From assembly GCF_945952095.1 (NCBI RefSeq), contig NZ_CAMFHL010000195.1, positions 1 through 14,240 on the forward strand: DNA of 14,240 nt, given 5' to 3'. A model generated the notes under the pieces. The model saw only the letters and a program-made list of their open reading frames with translations. It was not told the origin of the DNA and made no database searches. Source of the DNA: an uncultured Arsenicibacter sp. (GTDB lineage: Bacteria > Bacteroidota > Bacteroidia > Cytophagales > Spirosomataceae). A program made the position numbers and the translations under genes. Positions within the stretch are counted from its first letter, which is position 1, and every line of letters begins with the position of its first letter. Shown piece by piece: positions 6,506-13,417 of the stretch.

Positions 6506-7867
6506 TCAGGAAGTAATCCGGATCGTAAAGGTTGTTCCGGCTTCGGCCGTTGAGGTCAGGGCTAACTGCCCTTTATGGAGTTCCACAATCCGTTTCGTCA
6601 GTGGCAGTCCGATGCCGAATCCCTGTTTTCCGGAGGCGTTTCTGGCACGTTGAAACGGTATAAAAATGACCTCCTGCTGATCCGGCGGAATAGCTGGTCC
6701 CGTATTATGAACAGCAAGCTGTAGTTCGCCGGCCGAACCGGTTAACTGTACATTGGCCGTTTGTGCGGGGGAAAACTTGCAGCTGTTTTCAATCAGATTG
6801 AAAATGGCAGATTTTAACAAGGCTTCGTTACCGATCAGCTGCCATGAAACGTTTCCGGGACCGCTGGTCTGTGTCGTGAGATCAATGGTCTACTGCGGAT
6901 AGAGGCGTTTCATCTCGGTAATGACCTGATCGAGCAGCGTATTGAGATGGACCATTCCCATCGGTACTGATGAGGCATCCATGTTGGCACTGGCCAGCGC
7001 CAACAGCCCGTTTACCATCCGGTTAAGTCCCCGCACATCATCTAGTACAGACCGGAGGGTAGCACGGAGTTCTTCCGGATCGTCATCGGCCAGTAATGAT
7101 ACTTCCAGCTGCCCGGTAATGGCCGTCAGCGGCGTCCGGAGTTCGTGGGAGGCGTTTGATACAAACGTCCGCTGAAGCCGGAAGGCATCTTCAAGCCGGT
7201 TGAGCATGCGGTTAAACCGTTGACCCAGCTGCGTTATTTCGTCGTTTTTCTCGCCGACGGGCAGGCGCTGGGACAGGTTTGAGGCGGTGATCCGGTCAAT
7301 GCGCTGGTTAATATCGGAAATAGGCCGGAGCATGCGGCCCGCATAGAAACGACCTGCCACGAGCATAATACCCGTCATCAGTATCCAGCCGCTGAACAGG
7401 ATCTGAGCCAGATTTCTGGTCATTCGCAGGCCGTATACATCCACCCCCGAAGCAAAAATCACGTACGGAACCTTATCCTCCCTGAATACTACCCCGACGA
7501 TTTCGCGTTCATCCTGCTCGAAATGATATACATTCAGTTGTCTGACCAGTGCCAGTGTCTGAGCCGAAATGGCGAGGTAGTCGTTGCCGCTTTCATACAC
7601 CAGTTTGTCGGCCGGATCGTAGATGACCAGTTCCTCCCGTGGTAAGACCGTGAGCTGATTCTGATCCATCAGCTTATACAGGGCCGGACCGATCCGTTTC
7701 GGGCCTACCAGAAAATGGCCCGCCGAAGTGGCTTCGGCCTTTAGCCGGTTTTCGAACTCGCGGCCACGGTACTTTTCTGCTACCCAGTAGAGTACCAGGC
7801 AGGAGAGGCCCAGTAAAACGGATACAATGGCCGTAAACAGTAAGGCCAGCTGATTGCGGAGGCTCAT
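6506..7867 (-). pseudogene. Sensor histidine kinase (CusS/ArlS-like) interrupted by an in-frame TAG
   Basis: The gene encodes an inner-membrane histidine kinase that would phosphorylate the response regulator encoded just upstream. From ATG 7867 it shows a transmembrane segment (about 7-30), a periplasmic region (31-150), a second membrane segment (about 155-175), a HAMP domain (about 176-230) and the phospho-acceptor box HELRTPLT with His241. Codon 326 (6890-6892) is TAG. The same frame continues without any shift for 127 more residues, which hold the whole ATP-binding domain: N box NLIENSCKFS, G1 box NTGPAIP (Asn at the usual Asp, as in CusS-type kinases), G2 box GFGIGLPLTKRIV and a final GTTFTIRI. 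As written, translation gives a kinase without its catalytic domain. It starts with a 4-nt ATGA overlap with the regulator gene. It may be a genuine nonsense mutation or a single-base sequencing error. Confidence 0.88.
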
Positions 7868-8559
7868 TTTTCTTTCAGTACATACCCCATGCCGATCAGC
7901 GTATGAATGAGCTTTTTCGGGGAGTCTTTATCAATTTTTGCCCGTAAGTAGCTGATATAAACGTCGATGACGTTGGTGCCGGTGTCGAAGCCGACATCCC
8001 ATACCTGTTCGGCAATATCGACCCGTGACACCACGCGACCGGCGTTGCGCATGAGGTACTCCAGCAGCGCATATTCGCGGGCGGTCAGGTCAATGGTCTG
8101 TCCGTGGCGTTTGGCTACACGCTCGTCAATATTCAGTTCCAGATCAGCTACGCGCAGTACATTGCTTTGCTCTTCGCGGGGACCGGAGCGCCGCAGCAGG
8201 GATTTGATGCGGGCAATCAGTTCAAGAAAATCAAACGGTTTGGCAAGGTAGTCGTCGGCTCCGGCATCGAAGCCTAGCAGTTTGTCGGCCGTGGTGTCGA
8301 GTGCCGTGAGCATCAGTACCGGAATCTGTTTATTCTGCGTACGTATGTACTCGGTCAGCTCAAGTCCGCTCATATCGGGCAGGTTCACGTCCATAATCAC
8401 AAGGTCATACGGTTTGCTGTCGAAAAGGGCTTTACCGTCAGCGCCCGTCAGCGCCACATCAACCAGATAGGCCTGTGTCTGCAAGCCTTTTTTTATAAAT
8501 GTAGCGACCTTGGGTTCATCTTCGACAACCAGCAGTTGTCGGGTTGGTTCTTGTATCAT
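7864..8559 (-). CDS. OmpR/PhoB-family response regulator
   Basis: A 231-residue regulator. The receiver domain (about 8-120) has all key residues: acidic pair Glu13/Asp14, phospho-acceptor Asp57 in VIMDVNLPDMSG, Thr85 in PVLMLTALD and Lys107 in LAKPFD. The C-terminal winged helix (about 135-230) has the family features TAREYALLEYLMRNAGRVVS, then WDVGFDTGTNVIDVYISYLR, and HTLIGMGYVLKE. Phosphorylation normally promotes binding to tandem 11-bp direct repeats. It is the first gene of the operon, overlapping the kinase start by 4 nt. Because the kinase is cut by a stop codon, its phosphorylation source is uncertain. The phased TTAG array upstream of the next gene is its most likely visible target. 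Upstream, a weak -7-like TACTTTTA can be read on the minus strand, but no TTTG box. Confidence 0.96.
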   Translation of the reverse strand: MIQEPTRQLLVVEDEPKVATFIKKGLQTQAYLVDVALTGADGKALFDSKPYDLVIMDVNLPDMSGLELTEYIRTQNKQIPVLMLTALDTTADKLLGFDAGADDYLAKPFDFLELIARIKSLLRRSGPREEQSNVLRVADLELNIDERVAKRHGQTIDLTAREYALLEYLMRNAGRVVSRVDIAEQVWDVGFDTGTNVIDVYISYLRAKIDKDSPKKLIHTLIGMGYVLKEK

Positions 8560-8668
8560 GGATAACGTCGTGCCGGATACGCCCGCTTTCTGATGGCTGT
8601 TTGCGTAAAAGTACTAACTGGCCACCGGAAAACGGCTCCTGAGACTGGTAAAGGGTTGTTCTGCCCAT

Positions 8669-8701
8669 AAAAAAAGTCCTTACCAGCAGACTGATAAGGA
8701 C
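8669..8701 (-). terminator. Intrinsic terminator of the Rieske gene
   Basis: On the minus strand GTCCTTA (8701-8695) pairs with TAAGGAC (8682-8676), and the stem continues inward by three more pairs after one mismatch, leaving a 4-nt loop. It is followed immediately by seven T (8675-8669). It lies 29 nt past the Rieske stop codon, between that gene and the response-regulator gene. Confidence 0.9.
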
Positions 8702-8730
8702 CTGTACAAGTTAGTAGGGGATAAAAGAGC

Positions 8731-9174
8731 TTATGAGATCGTGAGGATGTTGCCTGATTGCGAGACTTTATAAACAGTCAATCCGTTTTTGCCTTCTGAA
8801 TTCAAACCCTTTCCGCTTAAGTCGTACCGGGCGCCGTGTTCAGGGCAATAGAATTCATTATTTCGCAGCTGGACTTTTTTCTGGCCCTCGTGACTGCATA
8901 CCACGGTAACGGCAACGTAGCCCTGTGTGGTATTGGCAACCACTACATTGCTGGTAACAATGTAGCCACCAACGGTTTTGAGGGCGGCATTCGCTGTACT
9001 GGTCAGATCAACTGTAATCGAGTTTGTCAGAGGGGCGGGGGTAACTCCTTCACTTTTGCAGCTTGTCATGGAGTTACCAAGGCAATAGACGGCCAGAAGT
9101 GCCGACCCGCGTAAGCCCAGATCCTTCAAAAACTGGTTGCGGCTTTGAGTTTCTTCCAGTGTGTTCGGTTTCAT
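8731..9174 (-). CDS. Exported Rieske [2Fe-2S] protein
   Basis: A 147-residue protein carrying a compact Rieske iron-sulphur domain. The cluster ligands are visible as C93-S-H95 and C110-P-E-H113, with 14 residues between His95 and Cys110, and the surrounding GYVAVTVVCSH and EFYCPEHGARYDLSGKGL sequences are typical. The N-terminus SRNQFLKDLGLRGSALLAVY resembles a Tat signal (SRRxFLK), but the second Arg is Asn. Cysteines at 31 and 39 follow the hydrophobic stretch; one could be a lipid-attachment site. ATG 9174 is chosen because the signal begins there; the frame is open to 9405, but that extra part looks non-coding and overlaps the RES gene. Such proteins act as small electron carriers or as redox subunits outside the cytoplasm; no partner oxidase or reductase lies nearby. 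It has its own terminator. Confidence 0.93.
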   Translation of the reverse strand: MKPNTLEETQSRNQFLKDLGLRGSALLAVYCLGNSMTSCKSEGVTPAPLTNSITVDLTSTANAALKTVGGYIVTSNVVVANTTQGYVAVTVVCSHEGQKKVQLRNNEFYCPEHGARYDLSGKGLNSEGKNGLTVYKVSQSGNILTIS

Positions 9175-9307
9175 GTGATAAGATTGGTTATATAGTAGAG
9201 TACGGGAAAACAGATGCCGGCGCTGCCCGTGTCCGAAAATCTTTTTCAGTTTTCTGTGGCTATCCGGTAACGAGTTGGCAGAACCCCAAACAGCCTGTGC
9301 TTTTCGG

Positions 9308-9766
9308 TTAGCGGGTAACCAGCCTTGTGTCGATCCGGAATGGTTCATTTTCGACAATGCGTACCAGATCGTGAAAGTCCGGATGGAGGGTATGCAGCAG
9401 GACATTGGCCGAACGGGTTACGATGGCTGATGGCACCGAAACCGCTAAAATATCGGGAGACCGAAGCCAGTCAATAAGGTAAGTCTGTAGTGTTTCGTAC
9501 TGGTTATCCTGCTCCCAGTCAGGAGGCAGGTCGTCGGGCCGAACGGTTCTGACTGCGTCCGGAATTTCCAGCACCAGCAAGTGAAAGGAAGGGATATAGG
9601 CCGGATGTAAGTGGGCGATGATTTCGAGCAGGGCCAGTTCGGGCGTAGTCGAGGTGTACAGGACCGGGTAGCCTTTCGGATTCCAGCGGCCACCGGCGCG
9701 CCGGGCGCCCTCGGCCGACAACGGATCGGCGATATAGGTACTTTTATACAGTCGGTAAACAAGCAT
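9308..9766 (-). CDS. RES-domain toxin
   Basis: A 152-residue protein with the RES domain: an N-terminal YRLYKSTYIADPLSAEGARR, then GGRWNPKGYPVLYTS with Arg27 and Tyr37, followed by ELALLE with Glu48, and near the C-terminus VPSAIVTRSANVLLHTLHPD, where the Ser and Asn are conserved. The domain names the R-E-S active residues. Characterised relatives use NAD+, either degrading it by phosphorolysis (MbcT) or as an ADP-ribosyl donor (ParT), and so stop growth. Length fits the family. It starts 3 nt after the stop of the antitoxin gene, so the pair is bicistronic with the antitoxin first. Nothing looks broken. Which of the two chemistries it uses cannot be read from the sequence. Confidence 0.95.
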   Translation of the reverse strand: MLVYRLYKSTYIADPLSAEGARRAGGRWNPKGYPVLYTSTTPELALLEIIAHLHPAYIPSFHLLVLEIPDAVRTVRPDDLPPDWEQDNQYETLQTYLIDWLRSPDILAVSVPSAIVTRSANVLLHTLHPDFHDLVRIVENEPFRIDTRLVTR

Positions 9767-9769
9767 AGG

Positions 9770-10222
9770 CTAGACGTAGACGCCGTATTCGATGCGGGTA
9801 AGCACGTCATCGGCTAAGCTAAAGCCGCTGATTGTACTCAGCAACTGAAGCGGCGACTGATCCTTAAGTTCCTTCAGTGGGTAACGCAGCCAGTTCGCCA
9901 GTGCATCGGCACGGCCGTCAAAAACCATAAGCCCGTGTGCCGCCAGATTCGATAGCAGCAGCAGCCGTTCCGACGACTGTGCATCGAGGCGTCCGTCATT
10001 CCGGAACCGGTGTAACGTTCGTTCGGCAACCTGCAGTATCGCGGCCAGTTCTTTATACGACAGGTTGAGCAGCTGTGCCAGCTGATCAGCCTGTCGGGAT
10101 TGCACTCCCTGCCGCGAAGCTTCGATAATGCTGAAGCCCGAAGCCCATTTCGGGGTATAAGGGGTACTTTCCGGTTGTTTTCCGGTTCGCCTGCTGTTGC
10201 TATGTTGGGTTGTTGCTGCCAT
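9770..10222 (-). CDS. Xre/MbcA/ParS-family antitoxin partner of the RES toxin
   Basis: A 150-residue protein. The N-terminal 40 residues are basic and low in structure. A helix-turn-helix lies about residues 52-75 (LNLSYKELAAILQVAERTLH). The C-terminal part (about 98-150) is the MbcA/ParS-type toxin-binding domain: FDGRADALANWLRYPLKELK, then SPLQLLSTISGFSLADDVL, and the terminal RIEYGVYV, a signature of these antitoxins. Family members neutralise the RES enzyme by covering its active site and repress their own promoter as a complex. ATG 10222 is preceded by a convincing promoter and by inverted repeat sequence, fitting autoregulation. Confidence 0.94.
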   Translation of the reverse strand: MAATTQHSNSRRTGKQPESTPYTPKWASGFSIIEASRQGVQSRQADQLAQLLNLSYKELAAILQVAERTLHRFRNDGRLDAQSSERLLLLSNLAAHGLMVFDGRADALANWLRYPLKELKDQSPLQLLSTISGFSLADDVLTRIEYGVYV

Positions 10223-10285
10223 GCTGTCACCTGTTTTAGTAAAGATAACTGCAATTTGTCAGTGATACAAATGTAAAATGACAGC
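10223..10285 (-). promoter_or_regulatory. Toxin-antitoxin promoter flanked by inverted repeats
   Basis: On the minus strand a TTTG -33 box (10271-10268), a 20-nt spacer and a -7 element TATCTTTA (10247-10240; seven of eight positions of TAnnTTTG) point to the antitoxin start, 18 nt further on. A 7-bp inverted repeat surrounds them: GCTGTCA at 10223-10229 and TGACAGC at 10279-10285, with a further TGTCA at 10257-10261 in the spacer. These are plausible operators for autorepression. Confidence 0.5.
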
Positions 10286-10301
10286 TAATGTCCTTGGGAA
10301 A

Positions 10302-11717
10302 TTACTTGAACAGGTTCAGAAATACCGATGCATTAACGCCCGCAGATGATTTTATGGTTGATGTCAGATCACGGCGGAAGACATATTTGACGTATGGTCC
10401 GACCTGAATAGCAATGTTTTTCCGCTGCCACTGTACCCCGCTGCCCAAAACAAAATTTGAAAATAAAGCCGGTGATGTCCTGAACTCAAAAGAGCGGTGA
10501 CTTTCGCGGTTGCCGGAAAACGATTCGTAGAAGACCTCCTGAAAGCCGGAGAGATTCAGCTGGGTACCGGTATTAACATACGCTGACCACGGCTTCCTGA
10601 TCGGGATGTAATAGGTCAGGTTAACAGGTAACGTAAGAAAGGTTTCACTAATTGAAATTTCGCTGATGTGATCAAATTTGGCCGGTATGTAGTTTTTGTA
10701 AATGTCGGTAAACTCCTGCCCAGTTGCCGAATTATAGTCCTCTAATTCATTGTGTTTTTCGGTATGCATGTGCTGGGCCTGTAAACCGAGCGACAGATTA
10801 ATTTTGTCAGTTACCTGAAAATCAAACACAAAACCGGCGCCGAAGCCGGTCATGCTGCCAAGTGCCTGAATACCGATACGGGGTGCCAGCTGCCGGACCG
10901 AAAACTGCGGTTTGCTGGATGCCGGATTGGCCGGCTGGTTTTTAGCACTGGCAACAGGCTGCAAGGTAGCCGTATTAGTTTCCGGGGTCTGCGGTTGTTG
11001 TGTAGCAGCAATAACCGCCGTACTGTCAGTAGTTTCAGGTAGTGCAGGGGCAGCCGTAGCCGGTTGCGGGGCAGCAATTGAGTCTGCGGAAACTGAGCGG
11101 TCGGTGACGGCTTCGTTGGCGGTAAGCTGTTTATCCGGCAAACCCGGCTTTAGCGGTTGTGATTTTTGCCGTATGCCGGCAGCCGGTTTCTGCGTCTTCC
11201 GGGTAGTAGCAGCGGCGGGGACGTTTTGCGTTACCAGTTCACCGTCCGGCGTGCCGGTAACGGGTGCGGCGCGTTGAGTATCGGCGGAGTCGCTGCCGCC
11301 TACGGACGGGACAGGGGCCGGTTCTGCCGATACGTAGGCTTCGTTGCGGTGTTCGATTATTGTTTTACGGATGATATAAACCGTATCAACCCGACGGCGC
11401 TGCTCAGCGGCCGCCGGCTGAACCTGTGTCGTTTTCTGTAGTTTTTGTGAACGTAAAGCGTTGTCCTCAATAAGCGTATTGATTTGATGTTGAACAGTTT
11501 TAATAGTTTCCTGCTGTTTCCAGTACAGATAAAACGTTACCAGCCAGCCGGACAATAAAACCGAGCTGACGACCCAGCCGCCGTAGTTCAGCAGCCAGGC
11601 TGCGAGCGGCGAAACGGGAAGCCTTTTCTGAAACCGCGTCCAGGCCCCTGCATTGTAAGCCGGCCGGACAGACTCCAGGTTTTTTTTAAGAAATTTATCA
11701 AATCGTTCGTTAGACAT
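10302..11717 (-). CDS. Anti-sigma-like inner-membrane protein fused to an outer-membrane beta-barrel
   Basis: A 471-residue protein. Residues 1-40 are a short cytoplasmic stretch (RFDKFLKKNLESVRPAYNAG, then AWTRFQKRL) of the kind that starts Bacteroidota anti-sigma factors. Residues 41-66 are a single transmembrane helix. Residues 67-97 look like a coiled coil. Residues 98-272 form a long Pro/Ala/Thr/Gln-rich linker, long enough to cross the periplasm. Residues 273-471 are an amphipathic beta-barrel domain of the PorT/outer-membrane beta-barrel type (many alternating strands, SLGLQAQHMH, LTLPVNLTYYIPI, final Phe-Leu-Lys). There is no cleavable signal peptide. The start overlaps the end of the sigma gene by 8 nt, so the two are co-translated. 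The likely role is holding and releasing the sigma factor in response to an envelope signal; this is inference from architecture and context. Confidence 0.82.
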   Translation of the reverse strand: MSNERFDKFLKKNLESVRPAYNAGAWTRFQKRLPVSPLAAWLLNYGGWVVSSVLLSGWLVTFYLYWKQQETIKTVQHQINTLIEDNALRSQKLQKTTQVQPAAAEQRRRVDTVYIIRKTIIEHRNEAYVSAEPAPVPSVGGSDSADTQRAAPVTGTPDGELVTQNVPAAATTRKTQKPAAGIRQKSQPLKPGLPDKQLTANEAVTDRSVSADSIAAPQPATAAPALPETTDSTAVIAATQQPQTPETNTATLQPVASAKNQPANPASSKPQFSVRQLAPRIGIQALGSMTGFGAGFVFDFQVTDKINLSLGLQAQHMHTEKHNELEDYNSATGQEFTDIYKNYIPAKFDHISEISISETFLTLPVNLTYYIPIRKPWSAYVNTGTQLNLSGFQEVFYESFSGNRESHRSFEFRTSPALFSNFVLGSGVQWQRKNIAIQVGPYVKYVFRRDLTSTIKSSAGVNASVFLNLFK

Positions 11718-12294
11718 AATTGTTACGCCGGTTTATGGAATACCGGTGATTCCATTCACGTAAAAGTTCCTGCAATTTCAAACGGGCCTTTACCAGATTA
11801 GAACGGGACGTTCCTTCCTGAATCCCAAGCATCTCCGCAATCTCAGGGTGGGAGTAGCCATCAACCACATGCAATGAAAAAACCGTACGGTAGGAGGCCG
11901 GTAACTGCTGCACCAGCTCCAGGATTTCATTCGCTGAAATAGTGCTCAGGATATGCTCCTGCGTATCGAGGTGCCAGGCGTCTTCCACATCCATAAATGC
12001 CGGTTCATTTTTGTGCTTGCGGTACTGGTCGATGGCCGTACGGACCAGAATTGTTTTAAACCACGCTTCGAACGACTGCTCGGGATCGTAGTAGACAATT
12101 TTTGTCAGGACTTTAAGAAAACCGTCGTCGAACATTTCCTCTGCTTCTTCACGGGAACCCGCATATCGTAAACATATATTTACCCCAACACTGTAGTACG
12201 CCTCAAAAAGCATCTTCTGCGCCGAAGATTTACCTTTCCGGCACCCATCAATTACTTCATGCAGATTAAAACTTTTGGAACGGCGGAATAACAC
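11710..12294 (-). CDS. ECF-type RNA polymerase sigma factor
   Basis: A 194-residue sigma-70 family factor of the extracytoplasmic function group. Region 2 spans about residues 25-95, with AEEMFDDGFLKVLTKI and FEAWFKTILVRTAIDQYRKH contacting core polymerase and the -10 DNA. Region 4 spans about 127-178, with LPASYRTVFSLHVVDGYSHP then EIAEMLGIQEGTSRSNLVKA as the helix-turn-helix for the -35 side. No region 1 or 3 is present, as usual. The 3' end overlaps the start of the anti-sigma-like barrel protein by 8 nt. Its own promoter, with an internal palindrome, is visible upstream. Targets are unknown. Confidence 0.96.
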   Translation of the reverse strand: MLFRRSKSFNLHEVIDGCRKGKSSAQKMLFEAYYSVGVNICLRYAGSREEAEEMFDDGFLKVLTKIVYYDPEQSFEAWFKTILVRTAIDQYRKHKNEPAFMDVEDAWHLDTQEHILSTISANEILELVQQLPASYRTVFSLHVVDGYSHPEIAEMLGIQEGTSRSNLVKARLKLQELLREWNHRYSINRRNNYV

Positions 12295-12350
12295 GGGAGT
12301 TTTGCCTGGTTTACTGATGAATACGTAGGGTTAATCGGGAACGATGCCTG

Positions 12351-12380
12351 AAAATGTAAAAATTTACGTTTATCTTCAAA
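12351..12380 (-). promoter_or_regulatory. Promoter of the sigma factor operon with a palindrome in the spacer
   Basis: On the minus strand a TTTG -33 box (12380-12377), an 18-nt spacer and a TACATTTT -7 element (12358-12351; seven of eight positions of TAnnTTTG) lie 57 nt before the ATG. The spacer overlaps an inverted repeat, AATGTAAA (12353-12360) with TTTACGTT (12363-12370), seven of eight positions, which could be an operator or a binding site of an autoregulator. Confidence 0.42.
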
Positions 12381-12438
12381 AAAAAGGCAGAGCATAACCC
12401 GAAAGGGCTGTTTCTGGCTTATAGTCGCTTCATATTGT

Positions 12439-13359
12439 ATGTCAGAAAATAAGTCGCAGTTGTCATCGGAGTCGATGATAGAACTGCATGCGTATCTGAA
12501 GCAGTTAGTATCTCCTGAAGAATTAGCTGCCGTTTCTAATCCGTCGTTTGCCCGGGTTGAAGCTTACTGGCACATCGGCCGGATTATTGTTGAGACCGAA
12601 CAGCAGGGAGAACAGCGGGCTGATTACGGGACTCAACTCATTGAAAATCTGTCAGAAGAGTTAACCGCTACATTCGGTAAAGGATATAAATCCACTAATC
12701 TCTGGTGGTTCAGGCAATTTTACGTTGAATATCCAATTCCCCACGCAACGCGTGATCAAAGTGATTTTGATCTGAAGGACAGATTACGGACAGAACTGAC
12801 ATGGACGCACTACCGGCTGCTGATTGCGATTGATAATAAACAGGAACGGGCCTTTTATATGAATGCGGCGGCCGATGAAGGCTGGTCCTACCGGACGCTG
12901 CAGAAACTGGTGCGGTCAAATTACTACTATCAGGTAGGTCTTGAAGAAAATCAGTTCCGGAAAGACACGCTTAAAAAGAAAGCCCTGAATGAAGCAGACC
13001 ACATCCGGAGTAAAATCGGTAAGACAAAACAGATTCTGCTGGCTCAATCCGGCTGGGCGCTGATCAACAAGCTGAGCCTGAGCTATACATTTGAGACGCC
13101 CAAACCGGAACTGCTCTTTTACAATTACCTGCTTGGCCGCATTGTGTGTGTTTGGTTCAGAGATAGTTCGCCGAATCTGCTCGCCTTCCTGCCACAACAG
13201 CTGGAGAATCTGCACCGGCAGCAGCCAACGCAGGTTTCAGCCCCTCCGGTCGGATTACTGGTTTCGGCTAAAAATGACGTGCAGGTAATTCAGGTAACCG
13301 AAAGTGTTATGCTGACCGCAGCAGAACGAAGCTTGTTGCCGAAAAAAATAGAAGAGTAA
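12439..13359 (+). CDS. DUF1016/YhcG-family protein with degenerate PDDEXK nuclease domain
   Basis: A 306-residue protein. The N-terminal DUF1016 domain (about 14-165) is well preserved: ARVEAYWHIGRIIVETEQQG, then YGTQLIENLSEELTATFGKG, RQFYVEYP, LTWTHYRLLIAIDNKQERAF and the EGWSYRTLQKLVRSNYY segment. The C-terminal half should be a PDDEXK nuclease. Intact relatives read about D-L-L-F-Y-H then V-x-I-E-L-K; here the corresponding text is PELLFYNYLLGRIVCVWFRD, so the Asp is replaced (Pro223-Glu224), and the Glu and Lys of the E-x-K pair are Trp239 and Arg241. The region before it is also shortened compared with YhcG homologues of about 340-380 residues. It ends with the usual PVGLLVSAKND-like and LLPKKIEE segments. 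YhcG proteins are associated with restriction and defence loci; this one probably lacks nuclease activity. It is divergent from the sigma factor. Confidence 0.88.
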   Translation: MSENKSQLSSESMIELHAYLKQLVSPEELAAVSNPSFARVEAYWHIGRIIVETEQQGEQRADYGTQLIENLSEELTATFGKGYKSTNLWWFRQFYVEYPIPHATRDQSDFDLKDRLRTELTWTHYRLLIAIDNKQERAFYMNAAADEGWSYRTLQKLVRSNYYYQVGLEENQFRKDTLKKKALNEADHIRSKIGKTKQILLAQSGWALINKLSLSYTFETPKPELLFYNYLLGRIVCVWFRDSSPNLLAFLPQQLENLHRQQPTQVSAPPVGLLVSAKNDVQVIQVTESVMLTAAERSLLPKKIEE

Positions 13360-13364
13360 ACGTA

Positions 13365-13417
13365 TACGATCTGTTGACTACCGGTTGGTCAACAGATCGT
13401 ACAGGTAAGATTTACCT
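13365..13417. terminator. Perfect 14-bp hairpin plus a small hairpin between convergent genes
   Basis: TACGATCTGTTGAC (13365-13378) and GTCAACAGATCGTA (13388-13401) are perfect complements around a 9-nt loop. A second small hairpin, AGGTAA-GAT-TTACCT (13403-13417), follows and touches the stop codon of the minus-strand gene. Neither has a run of T, so termination is less certain than for the structure at 5814. Position between convergent genes favours a shared 3' end element. Confidence 0.6.

Noticed and set aside
7967..8470. Plus-strand open frames opposite the response regulator
   Set aside because: They are Ser/Arg-rich shadows of a conserved gene on the minus strand.
9175..9405. Longer Rieske protein starting at 9405
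   Set aside because: The extra 77 residues look non-coding, overlap the RES gene, and the Tat-like signal begins at 9174.
10850..11441. Open frames on the opposite strand of the barrel protein's linker
   Set aside because: Low-complexity Pro/Ala/Thr codons keep other frames open; they show no domain features.
6394..13404. AGATCGTACA shared by 6394-6403 and 13395-13404
   Set aside because: A 10-base match between two places in 14 kb is expected by chance.
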